Positions 16,108-25,690 of a stretch of 64,000 nucleotides of DNA are shown here, piece by piece. Source of the stretch: Antarcticirhabdus aurantiaca. GTDB taxonomy: Bacteria; Pseudomonadota; Alphaproteobacteria; Rhizobiales; Rhizobiaceae. The stretch is from contig NZ_VTOM01000005.1 in NCBI RefSeq assembly GCF_009765365.1, positions 124,001-188,000 of the forward strand. The letters are read 5' to 3'. A program made the translations under genes and the position numbers. The notes beneath the pieces were generated by a model. It searched no databases. It was not told the DNA's origin and saw only the letters and a list, made by a program, of their open reading frames with translations. The first letter of the stretch is position 1. Every line of letters starts with the position of its first letter.

Positions 16108-16488
16108 TCAGTAGCGGCGCTCGCGGGCCTGGCGGTCGAGGCCGTAGGCGCCGGCACCGGCGCCGGCCAGCACCACGAAGCCGCCGGCCAGGGCGAAGTT
16201 CTTCAGGATCGCGGTGACGTCGCCGGCATGGCCGATGAAGGCGGTGGCGATGCAGAAGGCCGCGAGGAGGATGGCGGCGATGCGCGTCTGGAAGCCGACC
16301 AGGATCGCGATGCCGGCGAGAAGCTCGAAGCCGCCCACCAGCCAGGGCAGGATCTCGGGGGCCGGCAGGCCGAGGCTGGCGAAGTATCCGCCGGTGCCCG
16401 CCACGTTGGAGAGCTTGCCGAAGCCGGCTTAGATGAAGTCGATCGACAGGAGGATCCGGCCGATCAGGATCAGGACGTTGGCGTTCAT
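16108..16488 (-). pseudogene. DoxX family membrane protein interrupted by in-frame TAA
   Basis: From ATG 16488 the frame reads MNANVLILIGRILLSIDFI, then TAA (codon 20, bases 16431-16429), then continues in the same frame as AGFGKLSNVAGTGGYFASLG and on to a normal stop at 16108. Together they give a standard 126-residue DoxX protein with four hydrophobic helices (LPWLVGGFELLAGIAILVGF, ILLAAFCIATAFIGH, FALAGGFVVLAGAGAG). In relatives the segment runs unbroken through this point, so one nonsense change has split the gene. A GTG at 16404 could restart translation but would lose the first helix. DoxX proteins are small inner-membrane proteins linked to redox homeostasis or quinone chemistry. A sequencing error remains possible. 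Confidence 0.85.
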
Positions 16489-16663
16489 GGTTGGCCTTTG
16501 CGGAAGAAGGAAGTGACGCGCCGCTTCCCATACATTGCCCGGTTCCTCCCCGCAGCCAGGGGCGGGCGCGACGCGGCGTTCACCGATCCAGCCACAATCC
16601 AGCCCGAAGGGGCGACGCCCGGCACGAAGCGCGGGCGCCGCTTGGTCGAAGGCCCGGGGCGCG

Positions 16664-18052
16664 TCAGCCCGGCCGCGTCATCGACGCGGGGTCGACGATC
16701 CGGTCGTAGTCCTCCGGCGTGACGAGGCCGGTGGCGAGGGCCTCCTCCTTCAGCGTCGTGCCGTTCTTGTGCGCCGTCTTGGCGATCTTGGCGGCGTTGT
16801 CGTAGCCGATGGTCGGAGCGAGCGCGGTCACCAGCATCAGCGAGCGGTTCAGCGCTTCCCTGATGTTGTCCTCGCGCGCCTCGATCCCGACGACGCAGTT
16901 CTCGCTGAAGGAGACCGCCGCGTCGGAGAGGAGACGCACCGACTGGAGGAAGTTGTAGGCCATCACCGGGTTGAAGACGTTCAGCTCGAAATGCCCCTGG
17001 CTGCCGGCGAAGGTCAGGGCGGCATGGTTGCCGAAGACCTGAACGCAGACCTGGGTCATCGCCTCGCACTGGGTCGGGTTGACCTTGCCCGGCATGATCG
17101 AGGAGCCCGGCTCGTTCTCCGGCAGCTGCAGTTCGCCGAGGCCCGAGCGCGGGCCGGAGCCGAGAAAGCGGATGTCGTTGGCGATCTTGAAGAGCGAGGC
17201 GGCGACCGTGTTGATCGCGCCGTGGCTGAAGACCATGGCGTCGTGGGCCGCGAGCGCTTCGAACTTGTTCGGCGCCGAGGTGAAGGGCAGGTGCGTGATC
17301 GCCGCGATCCGGTCGGCGACGCCTTCCGCGAAGCCCACCGGCGCGTTGAGGCCGGTGCCGACGGCCGTGCCGCCCTGCGCGAGCTGCATCAGGGCGGGAA
17401 GCGTCTGCTCGATGCGCGCGATGCCGTTCTCGACCTGCGTCGTGTAGCCGGAGAACTCCTGGCCGAGCGTCAGCGGCGTCGCGTCCTGCGTATGGGTGCG
17501 GCCGATCTTGATGATGTGGTTGAAGGCCTGCGCCTTGTCGTTCAGCGCGTTGCGCAGCTGCTGCAGCGCGGGCACCAGCCGGTGCACCAGCTCCTCGGCG
17601 CAGGCGATGTGCATGGCCGTGGGATAGGTGTCGTTGGACGACTGGCTCATGTTGACGTGGTCGTTCGGGTGGACGGGCTTCTTGGAGCCCATCTCGCCGC
17701 CCAGCATCTCGATCGCCCGGTTCGAGATCACCTCGTTGGCGTTCATGTTGGACTGCGTGCCCGAGCCGGTCTGCCAGACGACGAGCGGGAAGTGGTCGTT
17801 CAGCTTGCCCTCGATCACCTCCTGCGCGGCGGCGACGATCGCGCGGCCGAGGTTCTCGTCGAGCCGGCCGAGTGCCATGTTGGTCTCGGCGGCCGCGCGC
17901 TTGACGATGCCGAGCGCCCGAACGATCGGCAGCGGCTGCTTTTCCCAGCCGATCTTGAAGTTGCCGAGCGAGCGCTGCGCCTGCGCGCCCCAGTACTTGT
18001 CGCTCGCCACCTCGATGGGGCCGAAGGTGTCGGTTTCGCGCCGCGTGCTCAT
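16664..18052 (-). CDS. fumC: Class II fumarate hydratase
   Basis: A 462-residue fumarase of the iron-free, oxygen-stable class. It begins with [20 protein letters not shown] and has [18 protein letters not shown], the substrate-binding [30 protein letters not shown] and the superfamily signature [11 protein letters not shown] near residue 320. It hydrates fumarate to L-malate in the TCA cycle as a homotetramer. Length and all signature blocks match E. coli FumC. Start ATG 18052 follows a purine-rich GAGAAACGAG. It stands alone between the broken DoxX gene and csbD. Confidence 0.96.
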   Translation of the reverse strand: MSTRRETDTFGPIEVASDKYWGAQAQRSLGNFKIGWEKQPLPIVRALGIVKRAAAETNMALGRLDENLGRAIVAAAQEVIEGKLNDHFPLVVWQTGSGTQSNMNANEVISNRAIEMLGGEMGSKKPVHPNDHVNMSQSSNDTYPTAMHIACAEELVHRLVPALQQLRNALNDKAQAFNHIIKIGRTHTQDATPLTLGQEFSGYTTQVENGIARIEQTLPALMQLAQGGTAVGTGLNAPVGFAEGVADRIAAITHLPFTSAPNKFEALAAHDAMVFSHGAINTVAASLFKIANDIRFLGSGPRSGLGELQLPENEPGSSIMPGKVNPTQCEAMTQVCVQVFGNHAALTFAGSQGHFELNVFNPVMAYNFLQSVRLLSDAAVSFSENCVVGIEAREDNIREALNRSLMLVTALAPTIGYDNAAKIAKTAHKNGTTLKEEALATGLVTPEDYDRIVDPASMTRPG

Positions 18053-18170
18053 CTCGTTTCTCGCCCTGTCGTTCGGATGCGGATCTGGAGCGAACCCTTA
18101 AGCGGCGCGAGGTCGGACCGAAAGGGGAGGGCGCGGCGTAAAATCGGTTTGAGAAGCCTGCGGACCACGC

Positions 18171-18227
18171 GAAAAGGCCGCTCCGGCGGAACCGGAGCGG
18201 CCTGACCCTCGGCGGGCGGGGCCCGCC
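18171..18227 (-). terminator. csbD terminator and adjacent hairpin
   Basis: AGGCCGCTCCGG (18175-18186) and CCGGAGCGGCCT (18192-18203) form a perfect 12-bp stem with a 5-base loop. On the minus strand the stem is followed by a run of T (AAAA at 18172-18175 on the plus strand), as expected for a terminator of csbD, which ends at 18242. A second hairpin, GGCGGGC-GGG-GCCCGCC at 18211-18227, lies between it and the csbD stop. Confidence 0.8.
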
Positions 18228-18241
18228 CTGGCCGGAACGGC

Positions 18242-18424
18242 TTAGTGGATCTGGTCGCGCACGGCGTCCTTGACCTTGCCGAGGTTCTTCTCGGTCTTGC
18301 CCTCGAGCTGGTCGGCCTTGCCCTCGACCACGAGACGATCGTTGCCGACCACCTTGCCGGCGGCTTCCTTGACCTTGCCGCCCAGTTCCTTGGCGCCGCC
18401 CGAAACCTGATTCTTGTCGACCAT
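18242..18424 (-). CDS. CsbD family stress protein
   Basis: A 60-residue, charged, Lys/Gly/Glu-rich protein: VSGGAKELGGKVKEAAGKVV, then a second copy of the same pattern (KADQLEGKTEKNLGKVKDAV). This two-repeat layout defines CsbD. The family is induced by general stress in many bacteria; its molecular role is not known. Start ATG 18424 is chosen because GGAG lies nine bases upstream; another ATG three codons earlier sits too close to that site. A candidate EcfG-type promoter is found upstream, and a strong terminator follows. Confidence 0.9.
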   Translation of the reverse strand: MVDKNQVSGGAKELGGKVKEAAGKVVGNDRLVVEGKADQLEGKTEKNLGKVKDAVRDQIH

Positions 18425-18470
18425 CGTCGTCATCTCCGTTGTGCAGTGCCGTCGACTGCTTCGGGGGTAC

Positions 18471-18495
18471 AATGATCTGTTGCCAGCCAAGTTCC
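18471..18495 (-). promoter_or_regulatory. Candidate EcfG (general stress sigma) promoter for csbD
   Basis: On the minus strand GGAAC (18495-18491) is followed after 16 bases by CATT (18474-18471). The consensus for the alphaproteobacterial general stress sigma factor EcfG is GGAAC-N16/17-CGTT, so the -35 is perfect and the -10 differs at one base. It lies about 47 bases before the csbD start, a normal leader length. csbD-like genes are common EcfG targets. Confidence 0.55.
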
Positions 18496-18507
18496 GTTAA
18501 AAATCCT

Positions 18508-19281
18508 TCATCCTCGAAGAAGTCCCACGATCTGCGTGATCGACAGGATGCAGATGAGCCCGCCGACGATGCGCAAGAGGGTCGTCTCGGGCAGGCGGCG
18601 CACGATGATGCCGGCGAAGGGCGCCGCTATCAGGCCGCCCACGATGAGGCCGAGAACGGCGAGGCCGTGGCTGGTCAGGTCTCCAGCCTCCTCCCAGTGG
18701 CCGGTCAGGAGCGCGAACAGGAAGGTCAGCGACACCGAGAGCGTGATCAGGAACTCGGCCGCATTCACGGTGCCGATGACGTAGCGCGGCTGGCCGCCGA
18801 AGCCGAGAAGGCCGGTGGTGACGATCGGCCCCCAGCCGCCGCCGCCGACCGAGTCGAGGAAGCCGCCGGCCACCGCGAGCGGCGGCACCACGCCGGGCTT
18901 GACGGGCTGGGAGGGCACGCGCCGGAAGGAGCGAAACAGGAGGTAGACGCCGATGATGCCGAGATAGGCCGCGACGAAGGGCCGGATCGAATCGGCGGGA
19001 AAGCCGGTGAGGACGTAGGTGCCGAGCACCCCGCCGATGATGCCGAAGGGCGCGAGGCGCCAGAACAGGTTCCAGTCGATGTTGCGGTTGGCGAGGTGCG
19101 CCGTGCCGGAGGCGGCGGTGGTGAAGAGCTCGGCGGCGTGGACGGAGGCCGAAGCCGTCGCCGGCGCGACGCCGAAGGACAGGAGAACCGTGGACGAGAT
19201 GACGCCGTAGGCCATGCCGAGGGCGCCATCGACGAGCTGGGCGAGAGCGCCGACGAGAAGAAAGAGGAGAAAGTCGTCCAT
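18508..19281 (-). CDS. TSUP (TauE/SafE) family sulfite/anion exporter-like permease
   Basis: A 257-residue inner-membrane protein with seven or eight hydrophobic segments. The two halves each contain a diagnostic loop: VDGALGMAYGVISSTVLLSF near the N-terminus and FLDSVGGGGWGPIVTTGLLG in the second half, the internal duplication seen in TauE/SafE proteins. Members export sulfite, sulfoacetate or related organic anions. No sulfur-metabolism gene lies nearby, so the substrate is open. Start ATG 19281 gives MDDFLLFLLVGALAQLVDG, the usual family beginning. Confidence 0.88.
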   Translation of the reverse strand: MDDFLLFLLVGALAQLVDGALGMAYGVISSTVLLSFGVAPATASASVHAAELFTTAASGTAHLANRNIDWNLFWRLAPFGIIGGVLGTYVLTGFPADSIRPFVAAYLGIIGVYLLFRSFRRVPSQPVKPGVVPPLAVAGGFLDSVGGGGWGPIVTTGLLGFGGQPRYVIGTVNAAEFLITLSVSLTFLFALLTGHWEEAGDLTSHGLAVLGLIVGGLIAAPFAGIIVRRLPETTLLRIVGGLICILSITQIVGLLRG

Positions 19282-19494
19282 GAGGTCCTTGGTGCGGGGA
19301 AGGGCGGTCGCGGGACGGGCGGGCGTGACGGGACATAGCCTGCGAGGGGCGGAACGGCGAGGGCGTGTTTTTCGCCGCGGCGGCGGCAGGCGAACCGGTT
19401 TGCGCTCGGGGAACGGCGAGCCGGGACGTGCGGACCGGCCCGCGACGCGCTAGGTTCTCCCGGCAGGCCGCATCTGCGGCAAGGATCGCGCCCC

Positions 19495-19959
19495 ATGAGC
19501 CTCGCCAAGTCCAAGCCCCTCTTCGCCCACCCCACCGACTACGAGGACGACTTCGCCGCCTGGGCCTTCGAGCAGGCCGAGCTCCTGCGCCTCAAGCGCT
19601 TCTCGGAGCTCGATCTCGCCAACCTCGTCGAGGAAGTGGAAAGCATGGGCAACGAGCAGCGGCATGCGCTTGAGTCGAGCTACCGCGTCCTGATCTTCCA
19701 TCTCCTGAAATGGCAGTTCCAGCCTAAGCGACGCTCTCGTTCCTGGCTGCTCACCATCACGCGGGAGCGGGAAAACATCAGGCGCCGCGAGAAGCGCAAC
19801 CCGAGTCTCTACGCGAAAGCAGACGAGATCGCCGCCGACATTTATCCGGCCGCGCGCAAGGAAGCAGCCATCGAGACGGGGCTCGCCACGGCGACCTTCC
19901 CCACCGAATGCCCTTACTCGCTGATCGAGCTGCGCGACCAGGAGTTTTTGCCCGGCTGA
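19495..19959 (+). CDS. DUF29 domain protein
   Basis: A 154-residue soluble protein matching DUF29: YEDDFAAWAFEQAELLRLKR near the N-terminus, then LDLANLVEEVESMGNEQRHA, LIFHLLKWQFQP and a C-terminal FPTECPYSLIELRDQEFLPG. DUF29 proteins are widespread in cyanobacteria and alphaproteobacteria, often in several copies, with no established function. The central region is basic (RRSRSWLLTITRERENIRRR). It converges on groEL; the hairpin at 20001-20028 separates them. Confidence 0.85.
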   Translation: MSLAKSKPLFAHPTDYEDDFAAWAFEQAELLRLKRFSELDLANLVEEVESMGNEQRHALESSYRVLIFHLLKWQFQPKRRSRSWLLTITRERENIRRREKRNPSLYAKADEIAADIYPAARKEAAIETGLATATFPTECPYSLIELRDQEFLPG

Positions 19960-19997
19960 GCGGGAGGCCAGCCGGAAGAAACGCACCCTGAACACGC

Positions 19998-20028
19998 AAA
20001 AGGCCCGGCGGATCGCTCCGCCGGGCCT
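19998..20028 (-). terminator. Intrinsic terminator downstream of groEL
   Basis: AGGCCCGGCGGA (20001-20012) and TCCGCCGGGCCT (20017-20028) form a perfect 12-bp stem with the loop TCGC. On the minus strand a T-run follows (AAAA at 19998-20001 of the plus strand), 27 bases beyond the groEL stop. On the plus strand only a weak T-rich stretch follows, so it may also help end the DUF29 transcript. Confidence 0.85.
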
Positions 20029-20054
20029 CGTTCATTTCGGCCGTCGGGCTGGAC

Positions 20055-21743
<1,689 letters not shown>

Positions 21744-21786
21744 TCAATGAATGGGTTCGGATGGGGTGGTCAGGCGAGCGGGGCGC

Positions 21787-22083
21787 TCAGCCGACGATGC
21801 CCATGATGTCGGATTCCTTCATGATGAGGAGATCCTCGCCGTTCAGCTTCACCTCGGTGCCGGACCACTTGCCGAACAGCACGCGGTCGCCGGCCTTCAC
21901 CTCGAGGGGAACGACCTTGCCGGACTCGTCGCGGGCACCGGCGCCAACGGCGACGATCTCGCCTTCCTGCGGCTTCTCCTTAGCGGTGTCCGGGATGATG
22001 ATGCCGCCGGCCGTCTTGTTCTCAGACTCGACGCGGCGCACAACCACGCGGTCGTGCAGCGGACGGAAGTTCACTGCTGCCAT
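21787..22083 (-). CDS. groS: 10-kDa co-chaperonin GroES
   Basis: A 98-residue Gro[22 protein letters not shown] at the N-terminus, the mobile loop [20 protein letters not shown], and [19 protein letters not shown]. The heptameric lid caps the GroEL ring. The frame stays open upstream to 22158, but GroES proteins begin at this methionine (22083), and the longer form would run into the CIRCE operator. It is the first gene of the groES-groEL operon. Confidence 0.97.
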   Translation of the reverse strand: MAAVNFRPLHDRVVVRRVESENKTAGGIIIPDTAKEKPQEGEIVAVGAGARDESGKVVPLEVKAGDRVLFGKWSGTEVKLNGEDLLIMKESDIMGIVG

Positions 22084-22148
22084 GTTCAATCCCTTCGTTT
22101 GGACCTGAACGCGGGCCCATTCGAGCGGCACCCGGTTCCAGATGGCTT

Positions 22149-22175
22149 TGGCACTCACCTCAGGGGAGTGCTAAC
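22149..22175. promoter_or_regulatory. CIRCE operator of groESL
   Basis: TTGGCACTC (22149-22157), nine bases, then GAGTGCTAA (22167-22175). This is the CIRCE inverted repeat TTAGCACTC-N9-GAGTGCTAA with one mismatch in one arm. It lies 66-92 bases before the groES start. CIRCE binds HrcA, which represses groESL until heat or misfolding titrates GroEL away. Confidence 0.93.
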
Positions 22176-22183
22176 GGGTCGGC

Positions 22184-22212
22184 AGATAGTCGAGGGAGCG
22201 TCGTCTTGTCAA
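22184..22212 (-). promoter_or_regulatory. groESL promoter candidate
   Basis: On the minus strand TTGACA (22212-22207) is a perfect -35 box. TATCTG follows after about 17 bases (near 22189-22184) as a weak -10. The predicted transcript start falls at the edge of the CIRCE element, the usual arrangement for HrcA repression. The -10 is the less certain part. Confidence 0.6.
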
Positions 22213-22503
22213 GGCTGGCGCAAGGCCCGATCGTCCGTCGCGCGCCCGGAAAATCGTTCGGGACCTGCCGGATCGGACGCCCTTCCGATGGCTGGGACGA
22301 GCCGAACGGCGCGCCCCGTGTCGGCCTCCTCATCGGCGCATCCGGGGTCCCCGATGTGGGGGCGCGCGGCCGCAGCGTCCAGGTCTCCGGTTCGAAACCG
22401 CCGCGGGGGGCGGCGGGCGGACGCGCTTGATTCCGGTCGGTTGCCGGACTAATCGCGGGGAAGCGAGGCCGCGCCTCATCGAAACCGGCGACGAAAGAAC
22501 GAC
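22213..22503. other. Non-coding gap between groESL promoter and HAD phosphatase gene
   Basis: With the groES leader, the gap from 22084 to 22503 is 420 bases. Beyond the CIRCE element and the TTGACA box I see no convincing gene, RNA or repeat here. Short open frames exist on both strands but have no ribosome sites or recognisable products. It should contain the promoter for the HAD-ribF pair; I could not identify it. Confidence 0.5.
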
Positions 22504-23346
22504 ATGAACGCTCCTTCCATCCGGCGGATCGCGGCGCTCGACGAGGTCGCCGGGGATTACGACGCCGTGTTCTGCGACGTCTGGGGCGTTCTCCATAACG
22601 GCTTGCGCAAGAGCGAGGCGGCCGAGTCGGCCCTGCGCGCGGCGCGACGGGCGGGCGCGAGGGTCGTTCTCGTCACCAACTCGCCCCGGCCGGAGCCCGG
22701 CGTTTCCGCCCAGCTCGCCGCCATGCACGTATCGCCGGATGCCTTCGATGCCATCGTCACGTCGGGCGACGCGACGCGCGACCTCATCACCCGGCACGGC
22801 GGTCCCGTCTTCTTTCTCGGTCCCGAGCGCGACCTGCCGCTCTTCGACGGCCTGCCCGCGCCGCTCGTCGGCGAGGACGAGGCGAGCGCGGTCGTGGTGA
22901 CGGGCCTCCTCGACGACCGCACGGAAACGCCGGCCGACTATGCCGACCGCCTTGCCGCCTGGGCGGCCCGCGGCCTGCCGATGATCTGCGCCAATCCCGA
23001 CATCGTGGTTCATGTCGGTGACCAGCTCCTCTGGTGCGCCGGCGCGCTCGCCCGCGACTACGCCGCGCTCGGCGGCGAGGTGCGCCTCGCCGGCAAGCCC
23101 CACGCGCCGATCTACGATCTCGCCCGGCGCAAGGCGGGCCTCGGCCCCGGCGCGCGCGTCCTCGCCATCGGCGACGGCATGGCGACGGACGTGAAGGGGG
23201 CGATGGGCGCGGGCGCCGACGTCCTCTTCATCCTCGCCGGCATCCACGAGGCGGAGTTCACGGCCGACGACGGCGCGGCGCGCGTGTCGGCGGTTCTGTC
23301 GCGCGAAGGGCTCGACGCGCGCTACTTCATGGCCAAGCTGCGATGA
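22504..23346 (+). CDS. HAD-superfamily IIA phosphatase (TIGR01459 type)
   Basis: A 280-residue HAD hydrolase. Motif I is FCDVWGVLHNG, with Asp25 as nucleophile and Trp where most HAD enzymes have the second Asp, which is typical of this subfamily. Motif II is VTNSPRP, the motif III Lys is in LAGKPHAPIYDLA and motif IV is AIGDGMATDVKGAMGAG. A C2B-type cap lies between them. Relatives include NagD and p-nitrophenyl phosphatases; the natural substrate is unknown. The gene overlaps ribF by ATGA, and this pairing is conserved in Rhizobiales, hinting at a role near flavin or sugar-phosphate metabolism (inference). Confidence 0.88.
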   Translation: MNAPSIRRIAALDEVAGDYDAVFCDVWGVLHNGLRKSEAAESALRAARRAGARVVLVTNSPRPEPGVSAQLAAMHVSPDAFDAIVTSGDATRDLITRHGGPVFFLGPERDLPLFDGLPAPLVGEDEASAVVVTGLLDDRTETPADYADRLAAWAARGLPMICANPDIVVHVGDQLLWCAGALARDYAALGGEVRLAGKPHAPIYDLARRKAGLGPGARVLAIGDGMATDVKGAMGAGADVLFILAGIHEAEFTADDGAARVSAVLSREGLDARYFMAKLR

Positions 23347-24326
23347 GCGGGGCGTCGATCCGACGCCTCGACGACAGCCTGCCCTACCCGCCGGATCTCG
23401 CGGGCGCGGTCGTGGCGATCGGCAACTTCGACGGGGTGCATCGCGGCCACCAGGCCGTCCTGGCCGAGGCCCGCGCGCTCGCCGGCCGGCTCGGCGCGCC
23501 GCTCGTCTGCCTGACCTTCGAGCCGCATCCGCGCACCGTCTTCCGGCCGGAGCAGCCGGTGGCGCGCCTGACCCCCGCGTGGCTGAAGGCGCGGCTCCTG
23601 GGCGCTCTCGGCTTCGACGCGGTGGTGGAGTGGCCCTTCTCGCGCAGCTTCGCGGCGCTGTCGCCCGAGGCCTTCGTGGACGGCATCCTTGTCGGGCACC
23701 TCGGCGCGCGGGGCGTCGTCGTCGGCCACGACTTCCATTTCGGCGCCCGCCGCGCTGGAACGCCTGCCTTTCTGCGCGAGGCGGCGACCGCGCGCGGCTT
23801 CGCGGTCGACGTCGTCGAGCCGCTCCTCGACGCGGAGGGGCACACGGTCTCCTCGTCGCGCATCCGGGCCCATCTGGCGGCCGGGGAGACGGCGGCGGCC
23901 AACGCGCTTCTCGGCTGGCGCTGGGCCGCGGAAGGCGAGGTCGTCCACGGCGCCAAGATCGGCCGCACCCTCGGCTATCCCACGGCCAACCTCGCCGTCC
24001 TGCCCGACGAGCTGCTCGCCCACGGCATCTACGCCGTGAAGCTGCGCCGGGTGGACGGCACGATCCACGACGGCGTCGCGAGCTACGGCCGGCGTCCGAC
24101 GTTCGACGATGGGGCGGCGCTCCTCGAAACCTTCGTCTTCGACTTTTCCGGCGACCTTTACGGCGAGACCGTCTCGGTGTCCCTTTTCGCGCGCCTGCGC
24201 GGCGAGGAGCGCTTCGCGAGCGCCGAAGCCCTGATCGAGCAGATGGATCGCGATTCGCTCGACGCGCGAGCGGTGCTCGCGGCCGCGGTACCGCTGTCCG
24301 AGCTCGACGCGCGCCTTTCCTTCTGA
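23343..24326 (+). CDS. ribF: Bifunctional riboflavin kinase / FAD synthetase
   Basis: A 327-residue bifunctional enzyme. The N-terminal FAD synthetase domain has GNFDGVHRGHQAVL (nucleotidyltransferase motif), TFEPHPRTVF, VVGHDFHFG and the conserved VSSSRIRAHLAAG. The C-terminal flavokinase domain has HGAKIGRTLGYPTANL and GVASYGRRPTFDDG, ending with the acidic ETFVFDFSGDLYG. It converts riboflavin to FMN and then to FAD. ATG 23343 overlaps the stop of the HAD gene by four bases. ileS lies downstream as in related genomes, here with two minus-strand genes between. Confidence 0.95.
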   Translation: MSGASIRRLDDSLPYPPDLAGAVVAIGNFDGVHRGHQAVLAEARALAGRLGAPLVCLTFEPHPRTVFRPEQPVARLTPAWLKARLLGALGFDAVVEWPFSRSFAALSPEAFVDGILVGHLGARGVVVGHDFHFGARRAGTPAFLREAATARGFAVDVVEPLLDAEGHTVSSSRIRAHLAAGETAAANALLGWRWAAEGEVVHGAKIGRTLGYPTANLAVLPDELLAHGIYAVKLRRVDGTIHDGVASYGRRPTFDDGAALLETFVFDFSGDLYGETVSVSLFARLRGEERFASAEALIEQMDRDSLDARAVLAAAVPLSELDARLSF

Positions 24327-24342
24327 CGCCCGTCCGTCCGGC

Positions 24343-24801
24343 TCAGGCGCTCTTCTCGAGGATGTCGAGGCCGTCCACGTCGGCTTCCGTCATGCACCAG
24401 CCGAGCCGTTCGTAGAAGGCCGACTTGGTCGGGGCGGCGCAGAGATAGAGACGGTCCGCACCGATCAGGAAGCCGGTCTCCGTCGCGGCCGTGACGAGCG
24501 CGGTGCCGAATCCCTGTCCGCGGCGCTCCGGCTCGACGAAAACGGCGGCGACCCACGGGCCGTATTGCGGGCGCGCCGCGAGATCGTTCTCGATCACCGA
24601 GACGGTGCCGACGAAGACGCCTTCGCGATGCGCGACGAGGGTGAACGGGATCAGCCGCGCATCGAGGCTCTCCGCCACCCGCGCCCGGATCTCCGCTTGC
24701 GTCGATCCCTGCTGGAACCACCATTCGCGCCAGATCCGCTCGGAAACGACATCGACGAATTGGGGAACGTCGCGAAGGTCGGATATGATCGAGCGATCCA
24801 T
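24343..24801 (-). CDS. GNAT family N-acetyltransferase
   Basis: A 152-residue acetyltransferase. The acetyl-CoA loop is VEPERRGQGFGTALV and the C-terminal strand pattern AFYERLGWCMTEADV completes the GNAT fold. The N-terminal part (DVPQFVDVVSERIWREWWFQ) resembles small-molecule GNAT proteins of unknown substrate. The start is uncertain: ATG 24801 (MDRSII) is preferred, but ATGs at 24843 and 24837 would add 12-14 residues. It is inserted, with the next gene, between ribF and ileS on the opposite strand. Confidence 0.78.
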   Translation of the reverse strand: MDRSIISDLRDVPQFVDVVSERIWREWWFQQGSTQAEIRARVAESLDARLIPFTLVAHREGVFVGTVSVIENDLAARPQYGPWVAAVFVEPERRGQGFGTALVTAATETGFLIGADRLYLCAAPTKSAFYERLGWCMTEADVDGLDILEKSA

Positions 24802-24882
24802 CGGCGAGCCGCCCGGACTTGGAGAAAGTTGGCGCATCACCACGACGGATCGGGCTCGCCGTCAATCTATGGTCCCTGCTTA

Positions 24883-25473
24883 TCAGTCCTGCATACCATT
24901 CTCCGCCAGACGCTTCGCCGCGCGGCAGGTCGCGATCATGGTCGGCGCGATGGCGGGATCGGTGACCACGAAGGTCGGGCTCGGATGCGGCATTTCGAGG
25001 ATCGCGAGGTTCGGCCGGAGAGCCTCGATCGCCGCCCGTGCCCCGCGGGCGACGCGGCCTGACAGAACCGCGACCGCCAGATCCGGCAGGAGGTCGAGGA
25101 GCGGCTCGATCCAGGGGAGGCCGGCGGCGCGCTCGGCGGCCTTCGGGGGTCGGTTGCGGGCGCCGGGCGCGTGGATGAGGAAGGGCACGGCGTTCCAGAT
25201 CACGACGTCGGCGGCTTCGATGCCGGCCTCGGCGAAGAAGCGGCGAAGGTTGCGCGCCGTGCCGGTGGCGTTGAACTGCGAAACGACCCGCGGGACGGCC
25301 GGATCGCTCCCGCGCGCGGGCCCCGGCGTTTCCAGCATCAGAAGGATGCGCGCCCGCGTGCCGCCGCCGGCCGGATCGAACAGCGGCGCCTCGCCGTGCG
25401 CCGCGGCGATGCGGCGGGCTAGCGCGTTCAGCGGCGCGACGTGGTCCGGCTCCGGGACGCCTTGTCCGCTCAT
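24883..25473 (-). CDS. Uracil-DNA glycosylase superfamily protein
   Basis: A 196-residue member of the UDG fold superfamily. Motif 1 is MLETPGPARG, followed by RVVSQFNATGTARNLRRFF, the central WNAVPF and the C-terminal HPSPTF with the His used in catalysis. These blocks match the short UDG-like proteins common in alphaproteobacteria rather than the Ung (family 1) enzymes. I see no CxxC iron-sulfur cysteines of families 4 and 5. It may remove uracil or another damaged base from DNA; activity is inferred from the motifs. Confidence 0.75.
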   Translation of the reverse strand: MSGQGVPEPDHVAPLNALARRIAAAHGEAPLFDPAGGGTRARILLMLETPGPARGSDPAVPRVVSQFNATGTARNLRRFFAEAGIEAADVVIWNAVPFLIHAPGARNRPPKAAERAAGLPWIEPLLDLLPDLAVAVLSGRVARGARAAIEALRPNLAILEMPHPSPTFVVTDPAIAPTMIATCRAAKRLAENGMQD

Positions 25474-25690
25474 GCTTTCCCTCGCGGGCCGAACTTGCTA
25501 AAGCCCCGTTCCATGCCGAGATCCTGCGCGCGCATCCGCGATCCTCGAATTAGCCGCCCGGCCTTCTGAACGGCGCATCCGCCGCGGAAGGTCCGGGCCG
25601 CGACGGCGTGTCTGCGCGCCGCACCTCCTTCTTTTCCGATTTTCCTGCCGGCCGCCTCCATCGCCGCCGGCGAGCCGCCGGATATCCGAC

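Noticed and set aside
24343..25473. The GNAT and uracil-glycosylase genes between ribF and ileS as a defence island
   Set aside because: Only two small housekeeping-like genes are present, with normal composition and no nuclease, helicase or mobile-element neighbours.
25474..25690. A T-box leader upstream of ileS
   Set aside because: No T-box sequence, specifier loop or terminator/antiterminator pair is seen, and T-boxes are not expected in this group.
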